Origin: a virus
Virus record (IMG/VR): IMGVR_UViG_3300040808_000814
Coordinates: 1 to 21,860 of that record
Reading direction: 5' to 3' (one strand)
Length of the DNA: 21,860 nucleotides
Shown: positions 6,644 to 13,649 of the stretch, piece after piece
Layout: the number at the start of each line of letters is the position of its first letter
Numbering within the stretch: the stretch's first letter is position 1
Translations under genes and position numbers: made by a program
Notes under the pieces: generated by a model
What the model was told of the DNA's origin: nothing
The model's database searches: none
The model's input: only the letters and a program-made list of their open reading frames with translations

Positions 6644-6934
6644 ATGACACCGGAACAGAAAGCAGCACACCTCGACAAAGTTATCTACTCGGATGGGTTC
6701 GATGAGTTGTTAGCATACCGCCTTAAGATGAGCCTTGAGTGTTCTATGGGGGACCTAGAGGAGTGGTCAAAGAAGAAGGACCTAGAGAACCTCTACCTTT
6801 TTGACGACTACGTAGAGAACCTAAGATACTGTCGCGCTCTTGTGACTGTTCTTGAGGCTTTCACGATGGATGACTACACCCCTACGATAGTGCAACTTAA
6901 CAAGTATTCCCTGACACTAGATGAAATGTTCTAG
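6644..6934 (+). CDS. Hypothetical protein, 96 aa
   Basis: Start chosen at ATG 6644 (MTPEQKAAHLDKVI) after an AGGA-containing stretch; a GTG at 6584 would add twenty unpromising basic residues. The protein is helical and acidic (SLECSMGDLEEWSKKKDLE; VENLRYCRALVTVLEAF). Nothing catalytic is seen. Its family is unknown; it sits among small early genes. Confidence 0.65.
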   Translation: MTPEQKAAHLDKVIYSDGFDELLAYRLKMSLECSMGDLEEWSKKKDLENLYLFDDYVENLRYCRALVTVLEAFTMDDYTPTIVQLNKYSLTLDEMF

Positions 6935-6978
6935 TGGGATCAATCTACAGAGACTGTGGCTAAATAGGAGATATGGAA

Positions 6979-7593
6979 ATGAATCAGGAATATCCAGAGG
7001 GTAAAAAAGGGGATGAGTACGGAAAGATGACCTACAAACCTTCAATTACTGTTGCTATCCTTGCTATCATTACTTGGCTACTTATAATTGCTGTGATTGT
7101 TTTTTGGGCAGGTTATGCCTCCGCAGAGGAAGGTCGAGCAGGGTTCTCTCGTGTAGATCAACAGACACATGATACCCAAGGTCGGTATATCCTACGAGGT
7201 GACAGAGACGCACGGCCTTCTCCTCATCACTCTGGGGGTGGTATTACTACACATGCTGCACGTTACTTCCTTAGTATTGCAGATCGTGGGCCTTTCCGTA
7301 TTGAAGGGACTTGGTTCTCTTCTGGCACTATGGTATTGGCATTGGTGGCTGGTCCTGATGCTGTAGAAGGCTCTTGCTTGGGTGAAGTAGAAATGAACTT
7401 CCACGAGGCTATCCCACTGTCTGGTGGTAACTCTAACCTGAACCAGAACCAAGGCTACTCTGGAGTTTTTACAAGGGAACTGCGGAACTGGTATCACACT
7501 ATGCGCAATGGTGGTGGCATGAGTTATCTGAATCCTGTGGTACTGGATCAAGATGACCTTGGCCTTATGGGTTACCATGTTTGTGAGGACTAA
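6979..7593 (+). CDS. Predicted exported or membrane-anchored protein, 204 aa
   Basis: I choose ATG 6979 rather than 6973 because AGGAG (6966-6970) is 8 nt away. After a charged N-terminus comes one long hydrophobic stretch (residues about 20-45: ITVAILAIITWLLIIAVIVF) ending in AGYASA, which could be an uncleaved anchor or a signal sequence with an Ala-x-Ala site. The rest is Gly/Ser/Asn-rich and would be outside the cytoplasm. Residues about 60-85 (RYILRGDRDARPSPHHSGGG) are odd, and a second frame in the same place (7169-7366) is hydrophobic, so a frameshift or nested gene cannot be excluded. No family is recognised; a role at the cell envelope is inferred. Confidence 0.6.
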   Translation: MNQEYPEGKKGDEYGKMTYKPSITVAILAIITWLLIIAVIVFWAGYASAEEGRAGFSRVDQQTHDTQGRYILRGDRDARPSPHHSGGGITTHAARYFLSIADRGPFRIEGTWFSSGTMVLALVAGPDAVEGSCLGEVEMNFHEAIPLSGGNSNLNQNQGYSGVFTRELRNWYHTMRNGGGMSYLNPVVLDQDDLGLMGYHVCED

Positions 7594-7604
7594 AATACAC
7601 TTAA

Positions 7605-7632
7605 CGGTTCCGTAGCTCAATAGGATAGAGAG
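7605..7632 (+). other. tRNA-like 5' fragment
   Basis: GGTTCCGTAGCTCAATAGGA followed by TAGAG has the layout of a tRNA 5' half: a seven-base acceptor strand, TA, a D-stem GCTC and a D-loop with GG. No matching anticodon stem, T-arm (GTTC-A) or 3' acceptor follows before the next gene at 7681, so this is not a complete tRNA. It could be a remnant or chance. Confidence 0.35.
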
Positions 7633-7680
7633 GTAAGTCCCGTGATTAAGGTACACTTAGCATAGAACAGGAGGATAAAT

Positions 7681-7758
7681 ATGACAGCGCTTGAACTGCT
7701 TTCAGAAATGCCAGCTTGGTTGTTTGTACTTATCAACACCATACTTATACTCAAATAA
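7681..7758 (+). CDS. Tiny membrane peptide, 25 aa
   Basis: A 26-codon frame with a near-perfect CAGGAGG ribosome site (7669-7674, 6 nt before ATG). The peptide (MTALELLSEMPAWLFVLINT, then ILILK) has a hydrophobic C-terminal half long enough for a membrane span. It immediately precedes the primase-helicase gene and may help its translation by coupling, or act as a small membrane effector. The ribosome site is stronger than that of the following gene. Confidence 0.55.
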   Translation: MTALELLSEMPAWLFVLINTILILK

Positions 7759-7778
7759 TACGCACCTCGGGAGTACTA

Positions 7779-9362
7779 ATGGAAATAAGCCACCAACCCT
7801 GTATTTTTTGTAGGTCCTCGGATGCGTTCTCACATAATACAGAAACTGGCATGTTCAAATGCTTTTCTTGTGGGTCTGACAGTGGAAATAAACGTGGACT
7901 GTGTTTTGATGGGCAAACCTTAGAACCATTCAACTCACTTAAAGAAACCGAGAAAGGAATCTCTTTGGAACCTTACGTCAAAGATATCTACCGAGGTATC
8001 AAGAAAGACACACTAGAGAAGTATGGAGTTTACTTTACTACCCAAGATGGAAAGGAGACTGTCCACTACACTTACCCCAATGGGACTAAGCACAGGGAAC
8101 TTCCTAAGACTATCCGTAATTCAGGTAAGATGGATCACTTCTATGGTGCAGAGGACTACAATGGAGGTAAGATTCTTACTATCACTGAGGGAGAAGAAGA
8201 CCGCCTAAGTGTTATTCAGATGATGGGGGACTGGCCTTGTGTATCTGTCCCTAGTGCTACCCCTTCGAGAGAATTCTGGGATAATGCTCAGAAGTATCTT
8301 GTGAACTTCGAGAAGATTTACCTTTCTGTGGAGGATGATGATCCTGGAAAACACCTTAAGGAAAAGTTCTACCGTATGTTCCCCGGTAAAGTCTATGAAC
8401 TGAACCATGGGAAATACAAAGATGCTAACGAGTTCCTGCAAGAGGGGGCTATAAAAGAGTATAAAGCATCTTGGTGGAATGCACAGAAAGTTAAGCCTGA
8501 TAACATCCTTTGTTCTGCTGAAGACTTTTTTAACCTGTACGATAAGACACCTGACTATGAATATTTTGAGACTGGTATCCCTGAACTAGATAAGAAGATG
8601 CTTGGTATCCATAAGGGTGCCTTCACTGTTGTATTGGCAGAGACAGGATTGGGCAAGACGGAGTTATTCCGCTACCTTGAGTATCAGTGCCTTAAGAATA
8701 CTAAATACACCATTGCCACTTGTCACGGGGAAGAAACACCACTACGATCTTTGCTTGGGCTAGTCTCCTATGAGATTGGTGCTAATGTAACCCGTAAAGA
8801 CTTGATTGATGCAGGTAACTATGAAGCACAAGTGAAGGAAGGTATCCGTAACCTAACCAGAGATGAACGCCTATACCAGTTCTCTATCCGTGTGAGTGAT
8901 GGTGTAGATGAGATCATTGACCAAGTACGTTTTTTGGCTACAGCTATGGAGGTGGACTTCATCTTCCTAGAGCCAATTCAGGACTTCGTAAGTGCGTCTA
9001 ACACCAGTGAGAAGGAGTCTCTACTGACTGACCTGAGCAACAAACTGAAGCGACTTGCCCCTGAACTGAATGTTGGTATCGTAGTTATTGCCCATGCGAA
9101 CAAGGATGGGGAGGCTAAGTATTGTGCAAGTATTATTCAGTCTGCTGCATATGAGATTCGTCTCGAAAGGGATGTTGACAATGAGGACCCTGATGTGCGA
9201 AACACTACCCAGTTGTTCATTGGCAGGAAGAATCGCACTGGTGGTGGTTCTGGACCTGCTGGTAGACTTTACTTCGACAAGGAGACTTACATGTTGACAC
9301 CTGACTTGGGGCCTCAAGAGCCTGTAATGGACCACTCTAGCAGCACAGTAGTGGGGTTCTGA
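7779..9362 (+). CDS. T7 gp4-type primase-helicase
   Basis: Bifunctional replication protein, 527 aa. Start at ATG 7779 after GGGAG; the longer frame from 7716 overlaps the small peptide gene and is rejected. Domains in order: zinc-binding domain with C8-x2-C11 and C28-x2-C31; TOPRIM primase with E137GEED and the later VEDDD (184-188); RecA-like hexameric helicase with Walker A AETGLGKT (K293), an H1a-like HGEE, Walker B-region FIFLEPIQDF, H3-like IVVIAHANKDG, and an Arg-containing GRKNRTGG near the C-terminus (arginine-finger region). It should synthesise primers and unwind DNA at the fork with the polymerase encoded just downstream. Length is near T7 gp4 (566 aa). Confidence 0.95.
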   Translation: MEISHQPCIFCRSSDAFSHNTETGMFKCFSCGSDSGNKRGLCFDGQTLEPFNSLKETEKGISLEPYVKDIYRGIKKDTLEKYGVYFTTQDGKETVHYTYPNGTKHRELPKTIRNSGKMDHFYGAEDYNGGKILTITEGEEDRLSVIQMMGDWPCVSVPSATPSREFWDNAQKYLVNFEKIYLSVEDDDPGKHLKEKFYRMFPGKVYELNHGKYKDANEFLQEGAIKEYKASWWNAQKVKPDNILCSAEDFFNLYDKTPDYEYFETGIPELDKKMLGIHKGAFTVVLAETGLGKTELFRYLEYQCLKNTKYTIATCHGEETPLRSLLGLVSYEIGANVTRKDLIDAGNYEAQVKEGIRNLTRDERLYQFSIRVSDGVDEIIDQVRFLATAMEVDFIFLEPIQDFVSASNTSEKESLLTDLSNKLKRLAPELNVGIVVIAHANKDGEAKYCASIIQSAAYEIRLERDVDNEDPDVRNTTQLFIGRKNRTGGGSGPAGRLYFDKETYMLTPDLGPQEPVMDHSSSTVVGF

Positions 9363-9365
9363 GGT

Positions 9366-9812
9366 ATGATCCTCATAGATATTGAGACGAATGGACTCAT
9401 AGACGAAGTAACCAAAGTCTATTGCATGTCCTACACAACTGATGGAGAAACCATTGAAACTACCACCTCTCTTTCTGATATGGTTAGTATCCTTGGCAAT
9501 AGTAGGGTTCTTGTGGGGCACAATGTGGGCCTCTATGATATCCCCGTAATGGAAAAATTAGGTGGCTTAGACTTCCAAGGGTTGACTATTGACACTCTGT
9601 GGCTTAGTTGGTATCTTTACCCCTCACGCAACAAGCATGGCCTTGAGGACTGGGGTGAAGAGTTTGGATACCCGAAGGTCAAGGTCGATAAGGAAGAGTG
9701 GAAAGAGGGTGATATGGACCTGATGATCAAGAGGTGTGAAAGGGATGTTTTGATTAACTGTAAACTTTGGGTAAAACAACGTAAGATGCTGGAGGAACTT
9801 TATGGAACTTGA
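9366..9812 (+). CDS. DNA polymerase 3'-5' exonuclease domain as a separate protein
   Basis: A 148-aa DEDD-family proofreading exonuclease. The motifs are complete: Exo I D5-I-E7, Exo II GHNVGLYD (N53, D58) and Exo III CERDVL (D127), similar in order and spacing to the N-terminal domain of T7 gp5. In T7 this domain is fused to the polymerase; here the protein stops after Exo III. The polymerase domain starts about 320 bp downstream, after two small genes. It starts 3 nt after the helicase stop. It presumably proofreads by docking on the polymerase in trans, but could be an independent exonuclease. Confidence 0.9.
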   Translation: MILIDIETNGLIDEVTKVYCMSYTTDGETIETTTSLSDMVSILGNSRVLVGHNVGLYDIPVMEKLGGLDFQGLTIDTLWLSWYLYPSRNKHGLEDWGEEFGYPKVKVDKEEWKEGDMDLMIKRCERDVLINCKLWVKQRKMLEELYGT

Positions 9813-9942
9813 CGAAATCATAGAGATACTTGAAAAGTCTGTTGAGAAGCATGGGGAAGTTCCTTTAACTAACACTTGGCTACTCAATATACTCAGGATG
9901 GCTCAGAGGAAATTGGATGAATACGGGGAAATCCCTTTTTAA
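9802..9942 (+). CDS. Small helical protein between exonuclease and polymerase, 46 aa
   Basis: ATG 9802 lies inside the last codons of the exonuclease gene, preceded by GGAGGAAC. The peptide (MELDEIIEILEKSVEKHGEV, ending RKLDEYGEIPF) contains a near-repeat, KHGEVPL / EYGEIPF, at the ends of two helices. Strong ribosome site and overlap make it likely real. Role unknown; its place between two pieces of a polymerase makes a linker or clamp-like role conceivable but unproven. Confidence 0.55.
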   Translation: MELDEIIEILEKSVEKHGEVPLTNTWLLNILRMAQRKLDEYGEIPF

Positions 9943-9956
9943 GGGGAGTTGTACGG

Positions 9957-10160
9957 ATGACTAACCTTAGGCGAAAGAGACTCCTACTGCTAGCAACAAG
10001 ACCCCATAACCACAAGAGATGGTACTCCCAATACTGTAAACTTATGGGGGAGGGACTTGTTATGTGGACAATGGGAACAGCCTTTTTGACTGAGGAAGGT
10101 TACGAATGGCTAAGACAGGAGGGCTACAATGGAAAAAGACTTCAACCCCCAACTGACTAG
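9957..10160 (+). CDS. Small basic protein between exonuclease and polymerase, 67 aa
   Basis: ATG 9957 with AAGGGGAG 8 nt upstream. Very basic N-terminus (MTNLRRKRLLLLATRPHNHK), then aromatic residues (RWYSQYCKLM; GYEWLRQEGYNG). The last 32 nt overlap the start of the polymerase gene, whose AGGAGGG ribosome site (10117-10123) lies inside this frame. Could bind nucleic acid; family unknown. Confidence 0.55.
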   Translation: MTNLRRKRLLLLATRPHNHKRWYSQYCKLMGEGLVMWTMGTAFLTEEGYEWLRQEGYNGKRLQPPTD

Positions 10161-11070
10161 GTTCCTTAATTACCTGACCTTCAAGATCAAGTGTATCAAA
10201 CACCAACAGGATAACCCTATCCGTCTGGACATGGACCTTGCAGTTAAGTGCCGTGACGAACTGTTGGAAATGCAAGAGGAAAAGGTAGAACAGCTTAAGG
10301 AGGTTATGCCTAAGGTCCCTGTGATCAAGAAGAAGACTAGGCCTAAGATCACACACAAGAAAGATGGCACTCTGTCTGCACATGGGGACAAGTGGTTCCG
10401 TCTACTAAGAGAACACAAGAAGCCTATGTCTTTTGATGGTGTAGTTGAAGTAGTGGATGACTACAAAGAACCCAATCCTAACTCTACCGACCAAGTGAAG
10501 GCATGGCTCTACGGTCTTGGATGGAAACCTTGCACTCATAAGTTCCTCAGAGACAAGGAGACTGGGGATGAGCGTCAGATTGAACAGGTCCGTAAAGATG
10601 GAGAGCTTACACCAAGTGTCCTGAGGCTCAAGGATACTACCCCCGAGGTAGAGATTTTGGAGGGTCTGACTATTATCCAGCACAGGCTTGGGGTGTTCCA
10701 AGGGTTCATTGACTGTGCATTGGAGATTGACGAGAAGTACTACCTCAGGGCAGAAATTGGAGGGCTTACAAACACACTACGCTTCAAGCACAAGAAGCCT
10801 TTGACAAACCTTCCCGGAGTAGACAAGCCTTGGGGTAAAGAGATCAGGAGTTGTCTTGTCTCTGATGAGAGTGAAGTGTTCATTGGGGCTGACATGACTA
10901 GCCTTGAGGATACTACTAAACGTCACTACATGAAGACTCTGGACCCTGACTATGTGAAGGAAATGTCTCAACCGGGGTATGACCCGCACCTGTCTCTTGC
11001 ACTGTTTGCAGGGGAGATAACACAAGAGGAGTATGACTTTTATGGATGGTATGAAACTAATTCAGGGTGA
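10129..11070 (+). CDS. Family A DNA polymerase, N-terminal fragment (thumb and palm motif A)
   Basis: The N-terminal part of a T7/Pol I-type polymerase lacking the exonuclease domain. The AGGAGGG site at 10117-10123 fixes the start. Residues about 1-100 are the helical thumb-like region; residues 250-262 carry motif A, FIGADMTSLE (D255 as first catalytic aspartate, E260 as in T7 DASGLE). The chain continues through DPHLSLALFAG and then, near position 11042, runs into the start of an inserted methyltransferase gene and ends after eight foreign residues (GWYETNSG). Motifs B and C are missing here and occur in the frame ending at 12314. It would need the C-terminal fragment to be active. Confidence 0.9.
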   Translation: MEKDFNPQLTRFLNYLTFKIKCIKHQQDNPIRLDMDLAVKCRDELLEMQEEKVEQLKEVMPKVPVIKKKTRPKITHKKDGTLSAHGDKWFRLLREHKKPMSFDGVVEVVDDYKEPNPNSTDQVKAWLYGLGWKPCTHKFLRDKETGDERQIEQVRKDGELTPSVLRLKDTTPEVEILEGLTIIQHRLGVFQGFIDCALEIDEKYYLRAEIGGLTNTLRFKHKKPLTNLPGVDKPWGKEIRSCLVSDESEVFIGADMTSLEDTTKRHYMKTLDPDYVKEMSQPGYDPHLSLALFAGEITQEEYDFYGWYETNSG

Positions 11071-11815
11071 CTGCCTTGAGGTTATGAAAACGATCCCTGA
11101 TGGTTCTGTTGATATGGTGCTCACTGACCCGCCTTATGGGACCACGGCTTGTAAATGGGATAGTATTATTCCCTTTGAACCTATGTGGGAGCAGTTGAAG
11201 CGGGTGACAAAGAAGAACGGCGCTATCGTGATGACTGCTAGCCAGCCGTTTACGAGCGCGTTGGTAATGTCGAATGTGAGAATGTTTAAGTATGAGTGGA
11301 TTTGGGAAAAGGCAGTTGGCTCAAATTTTGCAGTATTAAAGTTTCAACCTATGAAGGAACATGAGAATGTTCTGGTATTCTCTGAGGGTAAGCACAATTA
11401 TTACCCAATTAAGCAGCCAAGGAAAGGTTCCGGTTCAGATCGCCTGAAGTACGGGAATAATGGTAGTAAGACGGGAGAGGCAACGGGTTCCCTAAATTTT
11501 CATGGCTTCACACCAGAGACTTACGACCGTAATTGGAGGAACCCCTCATCAGTACAGTACTTCAATAACCGAGAGAAATATCGCGGCCTGCACCCAACAC
11601 AAAAACCCGTCGCCCTGATGGAATATCTCATCAAGACTTACACCAACGAAGGAGAGACGGTCTTAGACTTCACGATGGGTTCAGGGACAACCGGAGTAGC
11701 AGCAAAAGGTCTTAACCGTAACTTTATTGGAATTGAACTGGATGAGCAATACTTCAACATCGCAAAAGAACGAATTGAAAACACTCCCAAAGGATCAACA
11801 GAAACAACACTATGA
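11042..11815 (+). CDS. Site-specific DNA methyltransferase inserted within the polymerase gene
   Basis: A complete 257-aa N6-adenine/N4-cytosine methyltransferase (N6_N4_Mtase type). Order: motif IV DPPY (residues 29-32), a variable target-recognition region, then VLDFTMGSGTTGVAA (SAM-binding motif I, from residue 209) and the terminal FIGIELDEQYFNIA; DPPY-first order is typical of beta-class enzymes. ATG 11042 has GAGGAG 10 nt upstream; 11051 is an alternative start. No partner restriction enzyme is adjacent. Codon choice (CGG, GCG, CCG, TCG around 11190-11280) differs from the flanking polymerase sequence, suggesting recent transfer. The gene lies exactly between motif A and motif B of the polymerase. 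It could modify phage DNA against host restriction. Confidence 0.92.
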   Translation: MDGMKLIQGDCLEVMKTIPDGSVDMVLTDPPYGTTACKWDSIIPFEPMWEQLKRVTKKNGAIVMTASQPFTSALVMSNVRMFKYEWIWEKAVGSNFAVLKFQPMKEHENVLVFSEGKHNYYPIKQPRKGSGSDRLKYGNNGSKTGEATGSLNFHGFTPETYDRNWRNPSSVQYFNNREKYRGLHPTQKPVALMEYLIKTYTNEGETVLDFTMGSGTTGVAAKGLNRNFIGIELDEQYFNIAKERIENTPKGSTETTL

Positions 11816-12314
11816 AAGAATCAAGGCAATACGTAAAGCCTACAAAGTTGTCAACTACTCAGCAGTATATGGCGTAGGTGCACCTAAGTTAGCTAGAGAG
11901 ATGGGCATTAGTAGGGCAAGGGCACAAGAGTTGCTGGACGCTTACTGGCAAAAGAACTGGGCTGTGCGTAAGATTGCTGCTCAACAATACACTAAGGAAG
12001 TGGGAGGATACACATGGCTCAAGAACCCTGTCAGTGGTTTTTACCATGAGTTGCGGTATGACAAGGACCGATTTTCTACACTTAACCAATCAACAGGAGT
12101 TTACGTATTCGACTCATGGCTTGCTAGGGCGGCTCAACAAGGTTACTGGGGTCAAGCATCTTTCCACGACGAAACACTGGCCTCAGTCACGAACGAATCA
12201 CAAACTCGTGAGTCACTGAAACAAGCCCTTGCAAATCTCAACAAAGACCTTAAGTTAAACGTACCGTTCGGGATTGATACCCAAGTCGGTCAGAACTACG
12301 GAGATGTGCACTAA
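11742..12314 (+). CDS. Family A DNA polymerase, C-terminal fragment (fingers motif B and palm motif C)
   Basis: Contains motif B, RKAYKVVNYSAVYG (R31, K35, Y39, Y43 counted from ATG 11742, matching the T7 R518/K522/Y526/Y530 spacing), and motif C FHDE (H142, D143, E144). It ends in GQNYGDVH, a typical family A C-terminus. The homologous part begins about 11787 (PKDQQKQHYER), inside the tail of the methyltransferase gene and in a different frame. The start is uncertain: ATG 11742, TTG 11727 or TTG 11775, none with a clear ribosome site. All the catalytic residues missing from the N-terminal piece are here, so the two pieces together make one complete polymerase domain. Confidence 0.88.
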   Translation: MSNTSTSQKNELKTLPKDQQKQHYERIKAIRKAYKVVNYSAVYGVGAPKLAREMGISRARAQELLDAYWQKNWAVRKIAAQQYTKEVGGYTWLKNPVSGFYHELRYDKDRFSTLNQSTGVYVFDSWLARAAQQGYWGQASFHDETLASVTNESQTRESLKQALANLNKDLKLNVPFGIDTQVGQNYGDVH

Positions 12315-12535
12315 TGAAGTTTGAATTTGAACAGCAGGAAGACACTGCCAAAGAACCAGTGGCAGAGTTGTATGAGTTTGGTGGCGGTCCTGAACTCTGC
12401 CTAGCGATCAACACTAACACAAGTAGAAAGGTGTGGTTTTATGAGCATGGGGTGGTAAATGTCCAAAGCACTAATTGGGATGATGACCCTATTAAGAGAT
12501 TCTATCCCGGTGATTCTATCACTATCAAATTCTGA
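12314..12535 (+). CDS. Hypothetical protein, 73 aa
   Basis: ATG 12314 overlaps the polymerase stop (TAATG), with GGAG about 10 nt upstream. The sequence is beta-rich and acidic at the N-terminus (MKFEFEQQEDTAKEPVAELY), then CLAINTNTSRKVWFYEHGVV and a C-terminal RFYPGDSITIKF. No domain is recognised. Its position between polymerase and SSB suggests a replication-linked role, but nothing direct shows it. Confidence 0.7.
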   Translation: MKFEFEQQEDTAKEPVAELYEFGGGPELCLAINTNTSRKVWFYEHGVVNVQSTNWDDDPIKRFYPGDSITIKF

Positions 12536-12546
12536 AAGGACTAAAT

Positions 12547-12867
12547 ATGACTAAATACGAAACTGGACGTTGGCACAATTGGGATGGTAAGTCTGAGTGT
12601 CCTTTTGACCAAGACACCACTGACTATTGGATTGCTTGTTTTGACACAAGTAAGAATCACTTTCACGGGTGGAGGGTTGGCCCAAACGTGGGTAACGTGG
12701 GTATTAATGTTTATGAAAAATCTAAATACAGGGGGACATGGAAACACCTAGACTGCGTACACGAAAATGTAATCGCCTTCTATATCGTATCCTACAACGA
12801 GCCTAAAGAAATGACTGTCCAACAGGTTGAAGAAGCCCTTGGATACTCTGTCAAGATTGTAAAATAA
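12547..12867 (+). CDS. Hypothetical protein, 106 aa
   Basis: Preceded by AAAGGA. Rich in Trp, His, Tyr and Gly (GRWHNWDGKSECPFD; FHGWRVGPNVGNVGINVY), likely a small beta-fold. The C-terminus has EMTVQQVEEALGYSVKIVK, resembling the short 'sxxEVExxLGykVKIV' tails found in phage proteins of unknown function. No catalytic motif is visible. Confidence 0.7.
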   Translation: MTKYETGRWHNWDGKSECPFDQDTTDYWIACFDTSKNHFHGWRVGPNVGNVGINVYEKSKYRGTWKHLDCVHENVIAFYIVSYNEPKEMTVQQVEEALGYSVKIVK

Positions 12868-12881
12868 GGAGAACCCTACAC

Positions 12882-13445
12882 ATGGGTAAGAAAGTATACC
12901 TCAAAGGTAAAAGCCACTACATCCGCCCCTACTTCCTCGACACTGGTGAGAACCTTGAGGATGGTAGTGACATTAAGGAGAAACTGCTCAAGACTGGTGG
13001 TATCTACTCGACAATGGTAGAACTCCCCTTTGATAATCGTGATGATGCAGAGGAACACCTTAACGCTATCGGTATCCCTACTAATGGTATGTTTGGTAAC
13101 CTGCTCAAGAAGATTGAAGTGGACGGGGAGAAAAAGATTGTCTATAAGGTAGTCCGACCTCACGAGGTTCCTGCCTTTGATGATCCTGTGCAAGGGCCTC
13201 CTAAAGTCTGGACGAACGACATTGCCAAAGATGAAAACGGTAATCAAGTCCTGAATGACTGGGGTAAGCCTGTCTTGGGAGAGTGGGACCCTAATGTCCT
13301 TATTGGTAACGGTTCCGAGATTACTGTTAAATTGGACGTATGGAAAGGGACTAAGGCAACTAAGATCACTTGGGAAGGTGTACGTATTGACAGTCTCGTC
13401 GAGTATGATGTACCTGAGTCTGACCTCGAAGGGGTAGGGTTCTAA
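12882..13445 (+). CDS. Putative single-stranded DNA-binding protein (gp2.5-like role)
   Basis: 187 aa. AAGGAG site about 10 nt before ATG 12882. The middle, WDPNVLIGNGSEITVKLDVW followed by KGTKATKITWEGVRIDSLVEY, fits the pattern of phage OB-fold ssDNA-binding proteins (GNGS-x-V-x-V, then a late V-x-x-LVEY strand). The C-terminus is acidic and ends in phenylalanine (ESDLEGVGF), as in T7 gp2.5, where the acidic tail and terminal Phe contact polymerase and helicase. It lies between the polymerase and the endolysin, close to the T7 order. The family is inferred from pattern and context, not from a search. Confidence 0.65.
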   Translation: MGKKVYLKGKSHYIRPYFLDTGENLEDGSDIKEKLLKTGGIYSTMVELPFDNRDDAEEHLNAIGIPTNGMFGNLLKKIEVDGEKKIVYKVVRPHEVPAFDDPVQGPPKVWTNDIAKDENGNQVLNDWGKPVLGEWDPNVLIGNGSEITVKLDVWKGTKATKITWEGVRIDSLVEYDVPESDLEGVGF

Positions 13446-13447
13446 GT

Positions 13448-13648
13448 ATGAAAGTCACAGTCACTATTGAAAATGACCATGAGGATGATGGCTTTAGTGG
13501 TAGCACTACCGTCACTCGTAATGGTGTAGAGACTGACTATGACCTTATGTACTACTTTGGTGAGGTTGCACGTATCGCAGGGTTCACTTATGTAGATCGT
13601 GTAGGATGGTCAGATAAACGTGGTGTAACTAAATGGAGTGATTTTTGA
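13448..13648 (+). CDS. Small hypothetical protein, 66 aa
   Basis: Starts 2 nt after the SSB-like gene. The N-terminus is a beta-strand type (MKVTVTIEN) followed by an acidic stretch and a Trp/Tyr-rich C-terminus. No family is recognised. One nucleotide separates its stop from the endolysin ATG at 13650, so the two are probably co-translated. Confidence 0.65.
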   Translation: MKVTVTIENDHEDDGFSGSTTVTRNGVETDYDLMYYFGEVARIAGFTYVDRVGWSDKRGVTKWSDF

Positions 13649-13649
13649 T

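Noticed and set aside
7605-7680. Complete tRNA gene
   Set aside because: Only a D-arm-like 5' part is present; anticodon stem, T-arm and 3' acceptor cannot be formed.
9021-9521. 166-codon minus-strand frame
   Set aside because: Antisense shadow of the primase-helicase and exonuclease genes, both well supported by motifs.
11042-11815. Group I or II intron in the DNA polymerase gene
   Set aside because: The insert is almost wholly the methyltransferase frame, so there is no room for a ribozyme core, and the encoded protein is not a homing endonuclease or maturase.
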